From positions 62,001 to 126,000 of the forward strand of contig NZ_PDWO01000001.1 of NCBI RefSeq assembly GCF_010211765.1: 64,000 bases of DNA. The letters run 5' to 3'. A model generated the notes under the pieces. The model was not told the DNA's origin. It was given only the letters and a program-made list of their open reading frames with translations, and did not search any database. Within the stretch, counting starts at the first letter, position 1, and each line of letters begins with the position of its first letter. The position numbers and the translations under genes are program-made. Origin of the DNA: Pseudoxanthomonas kaohsiungensis (GTDB taxonomy: Bacteria; Pseudomonadota; Gammaproteobacteria; Xanthomonadales; Xanthomonadaceae). Shown piece by piece: positions 51,501-62,709 of the stretch.

Positions 51501-54349
51501 TCAGTCCGGCAGCCAGGCCCGGCGCCAGGCGTCCAGGCCGGCGCCTTCCAGCATCCAGTCCCGGCGCACCGCCGCGCGCAGCGCCTGGCCGGCGGCGAGG
51601 CTGGCCGGGCGGTCGGCCAGGTGCATGCGGATGGCCTCGATCCAGTCCTGCCGGCGGTTGCGCACGCGCGTGGCGGGCAGGTCGCCGCGGTAGGGCGGCA
51701 GGTCGCTGCACACCACCGGGTAGCCGCAGGCGCCGTACTCGAGCAGGCGCAGGTTGCTCTTGCAGGTGTTGAACGGGTGGTCCTGCAGCGGCGCCACCGC
51801 CAGGTCCAGGCCCAGCGCGGCCAGCGCCCGCGGGTACTGGCCGATCGGCACGCCCGGGTGGAACTCGGCCACGTGGCGGCGCAGCGGTTCCGGGCACATG
51901 CCGAAGAACACCCAGTCCACCTCGCCGGCCAGCGCGCGGACCACCTCGGCGATCACCGCCAGGTCGCCATCGTGGCTGACCCCGCCGGCCCAGCCGACGC
52001 GCGGCTTGCCGGCGCGCTTGCCCGGCGCCGGCAGCGCGGACCAATGGCGCGGGTCGAGCCGGTTTTCCGCGACCCGGATGTCGGCGTGCCAGCCGGCGCA
52101 GGCCTCGGCCAGCGCCGGGGTCGAGACCACGAAGCGGTCGGCATGGGCCAGGCCCTCGCGCAGGCGCCGGGCCACGTCGCGCGGCATGTGCCGGCGGTGG
52201 ATGTTGGCGGCGGGCAGGTCCGGCAGCCAGTCGTCGAGTTCGTAGACCTTGAAGGCCGGGGAGAAGCGGTGCAGCCGGCGCAGGCGGGCCAGGTCGGCAT
52301 CGGCCACGCGCCGCTGCATCACCAGCACGTCCGGGGCGAAGCGCTCGACCTCGACCACGTCCAGCGGCCGCGGGCACGCCGCACCGTCGATCGTCCCGGC
52401 GGCGCGCAACGCCGCGAACGGCTGCAGCACCCGATAGTGCCCGCTGCCGTGGCCATCGCTGGGCAGTGCCAGCACCCGCGGCAGCGGTCGCCAGGGCAGC
52501 GGATCCCAAGTCAGCTCGCTCTGCTCGAGCTCGAAGCCAGCGGCCACGTCCAGGCGCAGGTTGGGGTTGTAGGCGGGATCGCGCGCCAACGCCGGCAGCC
52601 AGCGCTCGCACAGGGCATCGAATGCCGGCTCCGGCAGCGGCGCCGGTTCGGGCCCGTGCAGCAGCAGCGCCTCGGGCGTGCAGACCACCAGCCGCCCGAG
52701 CGCGCCGGCGCGTAGGCACAGGTCGACATCCGCGCCCGCGTCCGGGAATGCGGCGGCGTCGAATCCACCGAGCTGGTCGAACAGGCCGCGCTCGACCAGC
52801 AGGCAGCTGCCTGAGACCGCCGAGCAGTCCTGGGCCACCCGCAGGCGGTCCATGTAACCGCCGGCCTGCATCGGCTTGCCGAGGAACATCCGGCCAGCGC
52901 CCTCGCGCAGCCCTGGCAGCAGGCCGGCATGGGTGACGGTGCCGTCGGCCGCCACGGTGCGTGCGCCGACGATCCCCACTTCCGGGCGCAGGCCGTGGTT
53001 GAGCAGGGCGTGCAGCCATTGCGGCTGCACCGCCGCCGCGTCCGCATCGAGGAACAGGCAGAAGACCCCGCTCGCGTCCGCGGCGGCGAGATTACGGGCG
53101 GTGGACGGGGCGAGCGGGCCGGTTGTCGCGACCACCCGCACGCGCCCGGCAGCGAGGCCGGCGACTTGGTGCATCCAGTCGCGCACCTCGGGGGTGCTGG
53201 CGTTGTCGACCAGCAGCAGTTCGTAGTCCGGCCAGGCCGTGTGCTCGAGGATCGAGAGCACGCATCGCTCCAGCACCGCCAGGCTGTCCGGAGCAAGGAC
53301 GATGAGCGACACCCGGGGCTGGGCCGGGTGCCCGTAGTCGATCCGGTGCAGGCCGGGCCCGGCCTCATGGACCTGCGCCTGTTCGTAGCCGCGGGCGTGC
53401 AGGTGGCGGGCGATCGCGCTCCGCTGCGCGGCGTCGGCGCGGCGCGGCGGCGCGCAGACCAGCAGCGGTTCGGCCAGGTGGCCGATCCCGTCCAGTCCGT
53501 CGCGTTCGAGCAGGCGCAGGACCAGGTCCAGTTCGTGGGCGCCGGCATGCGCGCGGTCGAAGCCGCCCGCGGCCAGCACCGCATCGCGGCGGAACACCCA
53601 GTGCCCGGCCATGGCGCAGGGGCTGCCCAGCAACAGGTCCAGGTTGAGGTCCGGGCGCAGCGCCGGCGCCGTGTTGCCGGCGGCATCGCGGTACCACTCG
53701 TCGGCGAACAGCGCGCGCAGGCTGCCGCTGGCGGCCAGCGCGACCGCCAGGCGGGCCAAGCCGCCGGCGGTGAATTCGGCGCCGGCCTCGACCACCAGCA
53801 GCCATCCCACGTCCCAGCCGGCGATGGCGGCATTGAGCGCGCCGGCCGGGTCGCGTTCGTCCCAGGGCAGCGGTTGCATGTCGATGGACCCGGCGGCGTC
53901 GACCGGCGCACCCGCCACCCTGGCCTGCACCCGCAGGCCGGGCCGGGCGTGCGCGGCCAGGCTGTGCACGGTGGCCTGCGCGCCGCCGGGCGCACGCGCA
54001 TCCGGCACGACCAGCACGCCCAGGCGGGGAGGGACAGCGGCCGCCAGGTGCGCGTCCAGCAGCTGCGCCTGCACGCCGGCCGGCCGGCGTACCCGCAGCC
54101 ACTGGCCCAGGCGGATCAGTGCGGTGAAGCTGCCGTCCGGTCCGCCGGCGCCGATCCGGCAATGGGCGTTGGAGCCGTGGAACTCGACCGTCACCGCGCC
54201 CAGCCGAGCGCGCGCGTCGATCTCCAGGGTGCAGCCGGCGCCCTTGAACACGGTCGACAGGCCGCCGATCCCGGCCGGCGCCAGCACCCGGTTGCCGCGG
54301 GCGTCGCGCCACTCGGCCAGGGGCGACGCCGGCGCGTGTGCGTCGGCGC

Positions 54350-54353
<4 letters not shown>
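51501..54353 (-). CDS. Large multi-domain glycosyltransferase in the flagellar locus
   Basis: A 950-residue cytosolic protein. Residues about 1-90 have a repetitive beta pattern (VFKGAGCTLEIDARARLGAVTVEFHG) resembling the left-handed beta-helix caps of acetyltransferase-like proteins. About 105-330 looks like a GT2-type module without a clear DxD; about 345-600 is a GT2 module (VSLIVLAPDSLAVLERCVLSIL, LLLVDNAST, FLDADAAAV); about 635-950 is a GT-B-like module (RVGWAGGVSHDGDLAV, YGACGYPVVCSDLPPYRG). Flagellin glycosylation is the likely role by location, but no sugar-nucleotide genes are near. Its ATG overlaps the fleQ stop codon. Confidence 0.85.
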
Positions 54354-55815
<1,462 letters not shown>

Positions 55816-55819
<4 letters not shown>

Positions 55820-56196
55820 GAGGCCTCTCCCTGCGCCAGGCGCTCGAGGATCGGCATCACTTCCTGCAGGTAGGACAGCTTGCTGACGAAGCCGTCGGCG
55901 CCGGCGCGCATGGCGTGCTCGCGGTGCTCGGCGTCGTCGAAGTGGCTGGCGATCACGATGTAGGGCGGTTCGTCCTGGGCCTTGATCAGGCGCGTGGCCT
56001 GCAGCCCGCCCATTTCCGGCATCGCCAGGTCCATCAGGATCGCGTCCGGGCGCAGCGCCTCGGAGCGCTCGATCGCCTCCAGGCCGTTGCCGGCGGTGCC
56101 GGCGATGTCCAGCCACTCGACCTTGCGGAAGTGGCGCATCGCGGCGTTGATGAAGCCGTCGTGGTCGTCCACCAGCAGGACGCGGAGGGTACGCAT
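55816..56196 (-). CDS. vemR: Atypical single-domain response regulator VemR
   Basis: A 126-residue stand-alone receiver: LLVDDHDGF (acidic pair Asp10/Asp11), phospho-acceptor Asp56 in ILMDLAMPEMG, and Lys in GFVSKLSYL. Length, Asp56 and the position between rpoN and fleQ match Xanthomonas VemR, which affects motility, exopolysaccharide and virulence through FleQ (established for Xanthomonas campestris). It overlaps fleQ by GTGA and follows rpoN by 14 nt. Confidence 0.92.
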
Positions 56197-56210
56197 GGTC
56201 TGGTTCCTTC

Positions 56211-57638
56211 TCAGCCCGCGCGGGCCAGCAGGGGGGCGGTGCCGCGGCGGCGTTCGCGCGCCGGGGCGATGGACATCTGTTCGCGGTACTTGGCCACGGT
56301 GCGGCGCGCGATGTTCACGCCCTGGCGGGCCAGCAGCGCGGCGATCGCATCGTCGGCCAGCGGCCGGGCGGCCGGCTCGGACTCGATCAGCCGCCGCACC
56401 ATCGCCTTGACCGCCGCGCCGGAGACGTTGGCGCCTTCCAGGCGCACGGCGAAGAAGTGCTTGAGTTCGAAGGTGCCGCGCGGGGTCTGCACGTACTTGC
56501 CGCTGGTGATCCGCGAGACGGTCGATTCGTGCATGCCGATCGCGTCGGCCACTTCCTTCAGGGTCAGCGGCGCCATCGCCTCGTCGCCGCGCTCCAGGAA
56601 CGCGGCCTGGCGCTCGACGATCACCCGGGTGGTCCGCAGCAGGGTGTCGTAGCGCATCGACAGGCCGCGGGTGAGCCAGCGCGCTTCCTGCAGCAGCTCG
56701 CGCAGGCGGCCGGCGCCTTCGCTGTCGCCGGCCTGGGCCAGGGCGCGCTCGTAGGCGCCATTGACCGCCAGCTTCGGCGCGGTGGCCGGGTTCAGCGCGA
56801 CCCGCCACTGGCGGTCGGCATGCCACACCACCACGTCGGGGATGACGTAACCCGCATCGTCCGGTTGCCCGGCCTCGGCCTGCGCCGGCCGCGGTTGCAG
56901 CGACAGGACCAGGCGCACCGCTTCGGCCACGTCGGCCTCCTCGGCGTGCAGGCGGCGGGCGATGCCGGCGTGGTCGTGGCTGGCGAGTTCGGCCACGCAA
57001 TGCTCGAGGATGCGCGCGGCGAGCGGGCGCGCGGCGCAGGGAGCGGGCAGGGCGGCCAGCTGCGCCTGCAGGCATTCGCCGACGTCGCGCGCGGCCAGGC
57101 CGGCCGGCTCGCCGTGCAGCAGGCGCTGGCGGATGGCCTCGATCCGCGGCGCGGCCACGTCGAAGCGGGCGCAGGCGCGCAGCAGCAGGGCCTCGTGGTC
57201 GCCTTCCAGGTAGCCGGCGTCGTCGCAGTGCTCCAGCCAGAACGCGGCGATCTCCAGCGACTTCGGATCCAGTTCCAGCGCCAGGCGCTGCAGCACGCGC
57301 ACGCACGGGTCGCTGGAGCCGGGCTCGGCGATGCGCTGCATGCGGTCCTCGCCTTCGCCGCTCCAGCTGGCGCCGGCCACGTCCCACATCGAGGATTCGG
57401 GCAGTTCGTCGAAGGCCGCCGTTTCCAGCTGGACCGCATCGGCGCCGGATTCCGGCACGGCGCCTGCATCGGCGGTCGCGGCCTCCTCGTCCAGCTCGAG
57501 CATCGGGTTCTGCTCGAGCACCCGCGCCACTTCCATCTGCAGCTGCTGGGCATCGAGCTGCAGCAGGCGGATGGACTGCAGCAACTGCGGGGTGAGGTGC
57601 AGTTGCTGGCCGAGCTGGACCGAGACGCTGGCTTTCAT
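56211..57638 (-). CDS. rpoN: RNA polymerase sigma-54 factor RpoN (flagellar copy)
   Basis: A 475-residue sigma-54: Q-rich region I (VQLGQQLHLTPQLLQSIRLLQL), acidic region II, core-binding domain and the C-terminal HTH (LTLKEVADAIGMHESTVSRITSGKYV) with the RpoN box ARRTVAKYRE at about 444-453. It directs transcription with FleQ. In Xanthomonas this locus carries the rpoN2 copy, so a second rpoN elsewhere is likely. ATG 57636-57638. Confidence 0.95.
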   Translation of the reverse strand: MKASVSVQLGQQLHLTPQLLQSIRLLQLDAQQLQMEVARVLEQNPMLELDEEAATADAGAVPESGADAVQLETAAFDELPESSMWDVAGASWSGEGEDRMQRIAEPGSSDPCVRVLQRLALELDPKSLEIAAFWLEHCDDAGYLEGDHEALLLRACARFDVAAPRIEAIRQRLLHGEPAGLAARDVGECLQAQLAALPAPCAARPLAARILEHCVAELASHDHAGIARRLHAEEADVAEAVRLVLSLQPRPAQAEAGQPDDAGYVIPDVVVWHADRQWRVALNPATAPKLAVNGAYERALAQAGDSEGAGRLRELLQEARWLTRGLSMRYDTLLRTTRVIVERQAAFLERGDEAMAPLTLKEVADAIGMHESTVSRITSGKYVQTPRGTFELKHFFAVRLEGANVSGAAVKAMVRRLIESEPAARPLADDAIAALLARQGVNIARRTVAKYREQMSIAPARERRRGTAPLLARAG

Positions 57639-57828
57639 GGCTTGTTCCCCGTGCGCCGGACTCCCCTGGCGCGATGGAGCCATCGTGCGCCCGGCGCGAC
57701 GGGAATTGAATCGGGGCATACCCGAGGCGGGTGGTCGTTTTCCTGACCCGGTGTCGGGGATTCCCCTACATGGCCACGGGTTTCCGGCACGGGCCGGCGC
57801 GGCGGCCGGGTGCGGCGACGGCGGGCCG

Positions 57829-58461
57829 TCAGCCCAGCTCGTGGCGGTGCTTGACCGCCAGCAGCACCAGTTCGTTGGCGCGACGGCAGCCCAGCGCCTC
57901 CATCATCCGCGCGCGGTGGGTTTCCACCGTCTTGACGCTGATCCCCAGGTCGGCGGCGATCTCCTTGCTGCTCAGCCCGCGGCCGATCTGGGCCAGGATC
58001 TCGCGCTGGCGCGGCGGCAGCGCCGCCACCCCGGCCGGCTTGGCCTTGCCCAGCAGCGGGGCGATCATCCGCGAGGAGATGCGCGGGCTCAGGAACACGT
58101 CGCCGCCCAGCGCCGAGCGCAGGGCCAGTTCCAGTTCCATCGGCGCCGCGTCCTTGACCACGAAGCCGGCCGCGCCGCGGTCCAGGGCATCGCGCACGTG
58201 CAGCGGGTCGTCGTGCATGGACATCATCACCACCCGCGTCCCCGGCGCCCGCTCCAGGATCACGCTGAGCGCCTCCAGTCCGGTGCGGCCCGGCAGGGAG
58301 AGGTCGAGCAGGACCAGGTCGGGCCGGTGGATCGTCGCCAGGTCGATGGCCTGGTCGGCGTTGCTGGCCTCGGCGACCACGTCCACGCCGGCGAAGGTCT
58401 GCAGCAGGCGGCTGAGCCCGGCCCGGACCAGGGTGTGGTCGTCGACGATCAGGACACGCAC
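57829..58461 (-). CDS. NarL/LuxR-type response regulator
   Basis: A 210-residue protein: receiver with Asp53 (LVLLDLSLPG) and Lys in FVVKDAAP, then a LuxR-type HTH (LPPRQREILAQIGRGLSSKEIAADLGISVKTVETHRARMMEALG). No sensor kinase gene is adjacent. It starts at GTG 58459-58461, with only a distant GGGGAG upstream. The 190-nt gap to rpoN (57639-57828) contains an imperfect palindrome (around 57670-57690) and probably the rpoN promoter. Confidence 0.92.
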   Translation of the reverse strand: MRVLIVDDHTLVRAGLSRLLQTFAGVDVVAEASNADQAIDLATIHRPDLVLLDLSLPGRTGLEALSVILERAPGTRVVMMSMHDDPLHVRDALDRGAAGFVVKDAAPMELELALRSALGGDVFLSPRISSRMIAPLLGKAKPAGVAALPPRQREILAQIGRGLSSKEIAADLGISVKTVETHRARMMEALGCRRANELVLLAVKHRHELG

Positions 58462-58533
58462 GGGCGGTTGGGTGCTCCCCGGAACAGGCAGCCACCTTAG
58501 CCCAGGCGGCGGACCGGGAAAAGGACGGACGTC

Positions 58534-59106
58534 TCAGCGCCGGCGTGCGGCGACCTCGCGGCGGTGCATGCGGAACAGCTGCCGCTCCAGCGCATCCTCC
58601 AGCCCCGGCGGCAGGTCGGCGAAGCGCAGCCACAGCCAGCGGCGCCCCTCGGCCGAGGCCGTCGCCAGGACCGTGGCCGGCAGTTCGAGGCTGTCCGGCA
58701 ACCACTCCGATGGCTGCAGGCGGACCAGGCCGTGGCCATGGCCGTCCGGTTCGGGGCCTGCCGGCAGTTCCAGCCGGACGCCGTGCACCGACCAGCGCAG
58801 CGGCAGGGCCGGCAGCCCCGGCGAGGACTGCCGGACCAGGCGGCCGAGCAGGGCCAGCACCAGGTCCAGCTTGGCGTCCATGCGCTGGGCCAGCTGCGGC
58901 AGCTCGCCGCGCTTCTCCTCGGCGCCGTCTTCGCCGCGCAGGTCCTCGACCTGGGCGAGGCTGCGCAGCAGCGCCTCCGCCTCGTGCGGCTGGCCGGTGC
59001 CCGGGCCGGGCACGAAGCCGGCCGGGAGGATGGCGTCGCAGGCCAGGGTGTCGTCGAACAGCGCCGTTTCGGCAGCGCGTGCCGGTGCGGGCCAGTGCGC
59101 GTTCAT
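58534..59106 (-). CDS. Divergent PilZ-like protein of the flagellar locus
   Basis: A 190-residue protein whose position (fliS side of the LuxR regulator and rpoN) and outline match the PilZ-domain protein of the Xanthomonas flagellar cluster. The c-di-GMP motif is not canonical: no RxxxR is seen, and the [D/N]xSxxG motif reads RWSVHG (LRWSVHGVRLELP), lacking the acidic residue. Direct nucleotide binding is therefore doubtful; it may act by protein contact. ATG 59104-59106 overlaps the preceding stop codon. Confidence 0.7.
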   Translation of the reverse strand: MNAHWPAPARAAETALFDDTLACDAILPAGFVPGPGTGQPHEAEALLRSLAQVEDLRGEDGAEEKRGELPQLAQRMDAKLDLVLALLGRLVRQSSPGLPALPLRWSVHGVRLELPAGPEPDGHGHGLVRLQPSEWLPDSLELPATVLATASAEGRRWLWLRFADLPPGLEDALERQLFRMHRREVAARRR

Positions 59107-59342
59107 TGCAGCGTGCCGGTGGCGTGGACGCTCAGCGCCGGTGCCTGCAGCCGGTGCTGCAGCGTCAACAGTTCGCGCAGGGCGAGCAGCGGCGCCTGCA
59201 TGCCGACGGTGTCGATGTACTGGCGCATGCGCCGGTCGTGCAGGGCCAGCACGTCCCCGGCGCAGCGGAAGTCCTCGCGCTCGAGCGCGTCGCGCAGGTC
59301 CACCAGGTCATCGTGCAGCGCGTCGGGCGTGGCGTCGTTCAT
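59103..59342 (-). CDS. Small helical protein of the fliS-PilZ interval
   Basis: A 79-residue acidic, helical protein (ALHDDLVDLRDALEREDFRCAGDVLALHDRRMRQYI). I do not recognise a family; size and context suggest a FliT- or chaperone-like helper. It follows the FliT-like gene by 29 nt and overlaps the PilZ-like gene (ATGA), supporting translation. Confidence 0.65.
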   Translation of the reverse strand: MNDATPDALHDDLVDLRDALEREDFRCAGDVLALHDRRMRQYIDTVGMQAPLLALRELLTLQHRLQAPALSVHATGTLQ

Positions 59343-59371
59343 GGGTCGTGGGGCGGGCGGTCTGATGGAGG

Positions 59372-59677
59372 TCAGCCGGCGGCGGCGCCGGCATAGGCAG
59401 TGGCGGCCTGCGAGGTCTGGCGCTGGCGCCGGATCAGTTCGAGCAGGCGGGCCTGGCGTTCGCGCATCCGCTCGACCAGGACCTGCTGGGCGTCGCGCAG
59501 GGCGCGCACTTCCGTCGCATTGGCGTTGGCGCCGGGCAGGGCGCAGAATTCGCGGACCGCGGCATCGTGGCGGTCGATCATCCCCGGCAGCACGGCCAGG
59601 TAATCCTGCTCCAGCGCCGCGGCGATCGCGTCGAGTCCGGCGCGCAGGGCGGCCAGGCGGGCGGCGGCCTCGCTCAC
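59372..59677 (-). CDS. FliT-like flagellar chaperone
   Basis: A 101-residue helical protein (LAALRAGLDAIAAALEQDYLAVLPGMIDRHDAAVREF... EVRALRDAQQVLVERMRERQARLLELIR). Its place directly after fliS and its two-helix pattern fit FliT, the FliD chaperone, whose sequence is poorly conserved. Starts at GTG 59675-59677 overlapping the fliS stop (GTGA). Confidence 0.7.
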   Translation of the reverse strand: MSEAAARLAALRAGLDAIAAALEQDYLAVLPGMIDRHDAAVREFCALPGANANATEVRALRDAQQVLVERMRERQARLLELIRRQRQTSQAATAYAGAAAG

Positions 59678-60087
59678 GGCGCCACCGCCATCGCACGCTG
59701 CGCCTGCGGGATCGCGTTCCAGGCCGACTCGATCTCGCCCAGCAGGTCCAGCGATTCGGCCAGGGCCATGCCGTCGTTGTGCAGGTTCGCCTCGGTCAGG
59801 CGCCGCACGATGTAGTCGTAGAGCGAGGAGAGGTTGGCGGCGACTTCGCCGCCGGCCTCGTGGTCCAGCGAGCCGTTGAGGTGGCCGATGATCGCGCAGG
59901 CTTCGCCGATCGCCTTGCCCTTGCTGGCCGGGTTGCCCTGGGCCAGGCCGGCCTGGGCCAGGCGGATGCGCTGGCTGGCGCCCTCGAACAGCAGCGAGAT
60001 CAGGCGGTGCGGGTCGGCCTCGGTCACCTTGGCGGACACGCCGGTCTTGCGGTACTGCTCGGCGAAGTGGCGGCTGGTCCCGTACAT
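59674..60087 (-). CDS. fliS: Flagellin export chaperone FliS
   Basis: A 137-residue four-helix protein with YRKTGVSAKVTEADPHRLISLLFEGA at the start, then GEACAIIGHLNGSLDHEAGGEVAANLSSLYDYIVRRL. It keeps the FliC C-terminus unfolded before export. Begins 102 nt after fliD and overlaps the FliT-like gene. Confidence 0.95.
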   Translation of the reverse strand: MYGTSRHFAEQYRKTGVSAKVTEADPHRLISLLFEGASQRIRLAQAGLAQGNPASKGKAIGEACAIIGHLNGSLDHEAGGEVAANLSSLYDYIVRRLTEANLHNDGMALAESLDLLGEIESAWNAIPQAQRAMAVAP

Positions 60088-60189
60088 GCTGTCATTCCCC
60101 TGTTTGCGGTGCCGGTCGAGCGGGTGCGCCGGCGGCGTGCCGGACAGGATGGTTATCGGCCGGCGGGCCGCCGGGCTTGAGTGCGGTTG

Positions 60190-61530
60190 TCATTCGGACT
60201 GCGCGAGCAGGCTGTTGAGCGAGCTGGCGCTGCTCTGCATCTGCACGATCATGGTTTCCATGGCGGTGAACTGCCGGGTGTACTGCTCCGACAACCGCTC
60301 CATTTTCACGTCCAGCCGGTCCAGTTCGTCCTCCAGCCCGGAGATCTGCTTGTTGATGCTCTCGGTGCGCAGGACCAGGGTGCCGCTGATCGAGTCCAGG
60401 TGCTGGTCGAGCAGCGAAGCCACCGCGCCGCCGTAGAGGCCTTCCTTGCCGAACATCGCCTGCGCCTTGCCCGGGTCGGCGGCGATCGCCTGGTCGAAGG
60501 ACGTGGCGTCGAAGCTCATGACGCCCTCCTTGCTGACGGTGACGCCCAGGTCCTTGAGCGCCAGCACGTTGCCGCTGACCTGTTCGCGCAACTGCTGCTG
60601 GACCGTGCGCACCAGCGAGTCGCCGGTCAGCGCCGAGGCGGTGCGCGTGGTGCTGTTGTAGCTGCTGGTGGACTTCAGGGTCCCGACCACGCTGTTGTAC
60701 GCGGTGACGTAGGCGCCGATCGCGGCCTTGAGGTTGGTGTTGTCGGAAGCGACGTTGAGCGTGTGGCTGGTGCCGGGCGCGGCCTTGGTCAGGGTCAGGT
60801 CGACGCCCGGGACCAGGTCGGCGATGGTGTTGCTGCTGGAGGTGCGTTCGAAGCCGTCGACCCGGACCAGCGCGTCGGCGGCCGCCACCGTCTGGGTCAG
60901 GCCGCCGCCGGCGCCATTGGTCAGCGCGACCAGGCCGCCGTCGCCGCCGCTGGCGGAGATGGCGAGCGCCCCCCCCGAACCGGTCGAGGCCGCGCTGAAT
61001 ACCAGGTGTTGACCATCGTCGGCGGTGACCACGCTGGCGGTGACGCCCTTGCCGCCCGCCGCCCGGTTCACCGCCGAGGCGATGTCGGCCAGGGTCGCGT
61101 TGGCGCCGATGGCGACGTCCAGCGCATCGTCGGCGCCGGCGCCCCAGGCGATCCGCAGCGAGCCGCTGCCGACCGTGGCGTCCTTGGCGTACGCGCCCGA
61201 GGACAGCTTCTGCGCCGTGGCCAGGCGGACGACCTCCACGCTGTAGTCGCCGGGCACGGCCTTGGACGAGGCGCTCGCCGCGTAGCCGGCGCCCGTGCCG
61301 ACCGTGGTCTTGTAGGACGGCGCATCGGCGGCCGAGGCCATCTTCTCCAGCGCCGACTGCAGCGAGGTCATGGCGCTCTTGACCTGGCCGATGGCCGACA
61401 GCTTGGCTGTCGCCGCGCTTCCGGCGCTGTTGATCCGGGTTTCGGTCGGGGTGCGCGTGGCCTGCACCAGCTGGGAGACCAGGGAGGGAATGTCCAGGCC
61501 GGAGCCGGATGCGGAAATCTGGTTCGCCAT
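60190..61530 (-). CDS. fliD: Filament cap protein FliD
   Basis: A 446-residue protein with FliD N- and C-domains: SGSGLDIPSLVSQLVQATRTPTE at the start, GDYSVEVVRLATAQK, and the C-terminal coiled coil EDELDRLDVKMERLSEQYTRQFTAMETMI. It caps the filament and folds flagellin at the tip. A sigma-28 motif is 53 nt upstream. Confidence 0.95.
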   Translation of the reverse strand: MANQISASGSGLDIPSLVSQLVQATRTPTETRINSAGSAATAKLSAIGQVKSAMTSLQSALEKMASAADAPSYKTTVGTGAGYAASASSKAVPGDYSVEVVRLATAQKLSSGAYAKDATVGSGSLRIAWGAGADDALDVAIGANATLADIASAVNRAAGGKGVTASVVTADDGQHLVFSAASTGSGGALAISASGGDGGLVALTNGAGGGLTQTVAAADALVRVDGFERTSSSNTIADLVPGVDLTLTKAAPGTSHTLNVASDNTNLKAAIGAYVTAYNSVVGTLKSTSSYNSTTRTASALTGDSLVRTVQQQLREQVSGNVLALKDLGVTVSKEGVMSFDATSFDQAIAADPGKAQAMFGKEGLYGGAVASLLDQHLDSISGTLVLRTESINKQISGLEDELDRLDVKMERLSEQYTRQFTAMETMIVQMQSSASSLNSLLAQSE

Positions 61531-61582
61531 GTTGCCGTCCTCGCGTGGGCCCTTGCCGTCGTGCGGGGGTGCCTTTCAGGTC

Positions 61583-61609
61583 CTATCGGCCGACGCGCGC
61601 CGCCCTTGA
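61583..61609 (-). promoter_or_regulatory. Sigma-28 (FliA) promoter of fliD
   Basis: Minus-strand TCAA (61609-61606), 15 nt, GCCGATAG (61590-61583): seven of eight -10 bases and three of four -35 bases match TAAA-N15-GCCGATAA. About 50 nt before the fliD ATG. Confidence 0.75.
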
Positions 61610-61684
61610 GCGCGTGGTGGCCGGGTGTCGACCCCGGCACAGGCAAGTTCCGTGCCGCCGGCACCCGTGCCGGCCCGGAAACGG

Positions 61685-61710
61685 AAAAGCCCCTCCGTTG
61701 CGGGAGGGGC
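61685..61710 (-). terminator. Rho-independent terminator of fliC
   Basis: GCCCCTCC (61689-61696) pairs with GGAGGGGC (61703-61710) around a 6-nt loop; on the minus strand the stem is followed by TTTT (61688-61685). Outer ACGGAA/TTCCGT bases extend the pairing. It lies 45 nt behind the fliC stop codon. Confidence 0.85.
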
Positions 61711-61754
61711 CTTCCGTGTTGCATGGAACCGCTCTGTGTTGCGGGGTCGCCGGC

Positions 61755-62579
61755 TTACTGCAGCAGGCTGAGCACGTTCTGCGGGACCGACTTGGCCTGG
61801 GCCAGCATCGCCGTACCGGCCTGCTGCAGGATCTGGGTGCGGGTCAGTTCCGCGGTTTCCTTCGCGTAGTCGGTGTCCTGGATGCGGCTGCGGGCGGCCG
61901 ACAGGTTCTCCGAGCTGTTCTGCAGGTTGGAGATCACCGAGCTGAAGCGGTTCTGGATCGCACCGAGGTCGGCGCGGGCGGTGTTGACCGTCTGCAGCTG
62001 GGTGTCGATCGCGGTCAGCGCCGCGGTCGCGCCGGAGGCCGAGGAGATGTCCAGGGCGGCGACGGCGGTGGCCGTGGCGGTCATGTCGACGGTGCTGATG
62101 TCGATCTGGTTGTCCAAACCGGCGTCGGCGCCGACCTGGATGGTGAAGCTGGCGGTCGAGCCGTCGAGCAGCTTGGTGCCGTTGAAGCTGGAGTTGTTCT
62201 TGACGCGGGTGATTTCGTCGGACAGCTGCGTCACTTCCTTCTGCAGCGCGGCGCGGTCTTCGGCGCTGTTGGTGCCGTTGGCGGCCTGCACGGCCAGCTC
62301 GCGGATACGCTGCATGTTCTCGCCGATCGAGCTCAGCGCGCCTTCGGCGGTCTGGGCCAGCGAGATGCCGTCGTTGGCGTTGCGGGCGGCCACGTCCATG
62401 CCGCGGACCTGGGTGGTCATGCGCTGGCTGATCGCCAGGCCGGCCGCGTCGTCCTTGGCGCTGTTGATGCGCAGGCCCGAGGACAGGCGCTGGATGGTGG
62501 TCGCCAGGCTCGCGCTGTTGGTGGACAGGTTGCGCTGCGCGTTCAGCGACATCACGTTGGTGTTGATGACTTGTGCCAT
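61755..62579 (-). CDS. fliC: Flagellin FliC
   Basis: A 274-residue flagellin with standard D0/D1 ends (AQVINTNVMSLNAQRNLSTN; SGLRINSAKDDAAGLAISQRM; C-terminal ENLSAARSRIQDTDYAKETAELTRTQILQQAGTAMLAQA) and only a short central part (about residues 140-190), so the outer D2/D3 domains are largely missing. Ser/Thr-rich surface loops are possible glycosylation sites. AGGAGA precedes the ATG, a sigma-28 promoter stands about 105 nt upstream and a terminator follows. Probably monocistronic. Confidence 0.97.
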   Translation of the reverse strand: MAQVINTNVMSLNAQRNLSTNSASLATTIQRLSSGLRINSAKDDAAGLAISQRMTTQVRGMDVAARNANDGISLAQTAEGALSSIGENMQRIRELAVQAANGTNSAEDRAALQKEVTQLSDEITRVKNNSSFNGTKLLDGSTASFTIQVGADAGLDNQIDISTVDMTATATAVAALDISSASGATAALTAIDTQLQTVNTARADLGAIQNRFSSVISNLQNSSENLSAARSRIQDTDYAKETAELTRTQILQQAGTAMLAQAKSVPQNVLSLLQ

Positions 62580-62682
62580 TTTGATTCTCCTAAGCGATTT
62601 ATCCCGGCGGGAAGGTTTCAGAGCCTTGGCCGGAGCCTCCGCAGGGGGGTCATCAAGTTGACCGATGCCGCTGCTGGTTTGG

Positions 62683-62709
62683 ATAACGGCGCTTTGTCAA
62701 GAAGCTTTA
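62683..62709 (-). promoter_or_regulatory. Sigma-28 (FliA) promoter of fliC
   Basis: Minus-strand TAAA (62709-62706), exactly 15 nt, GCCGTTAT (62690-62683): perfect -35 and six of eight -10 bases. The leader would be about 95 nt long and is AT-rich near the ribosome-binding site. Confidence 0.8.
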
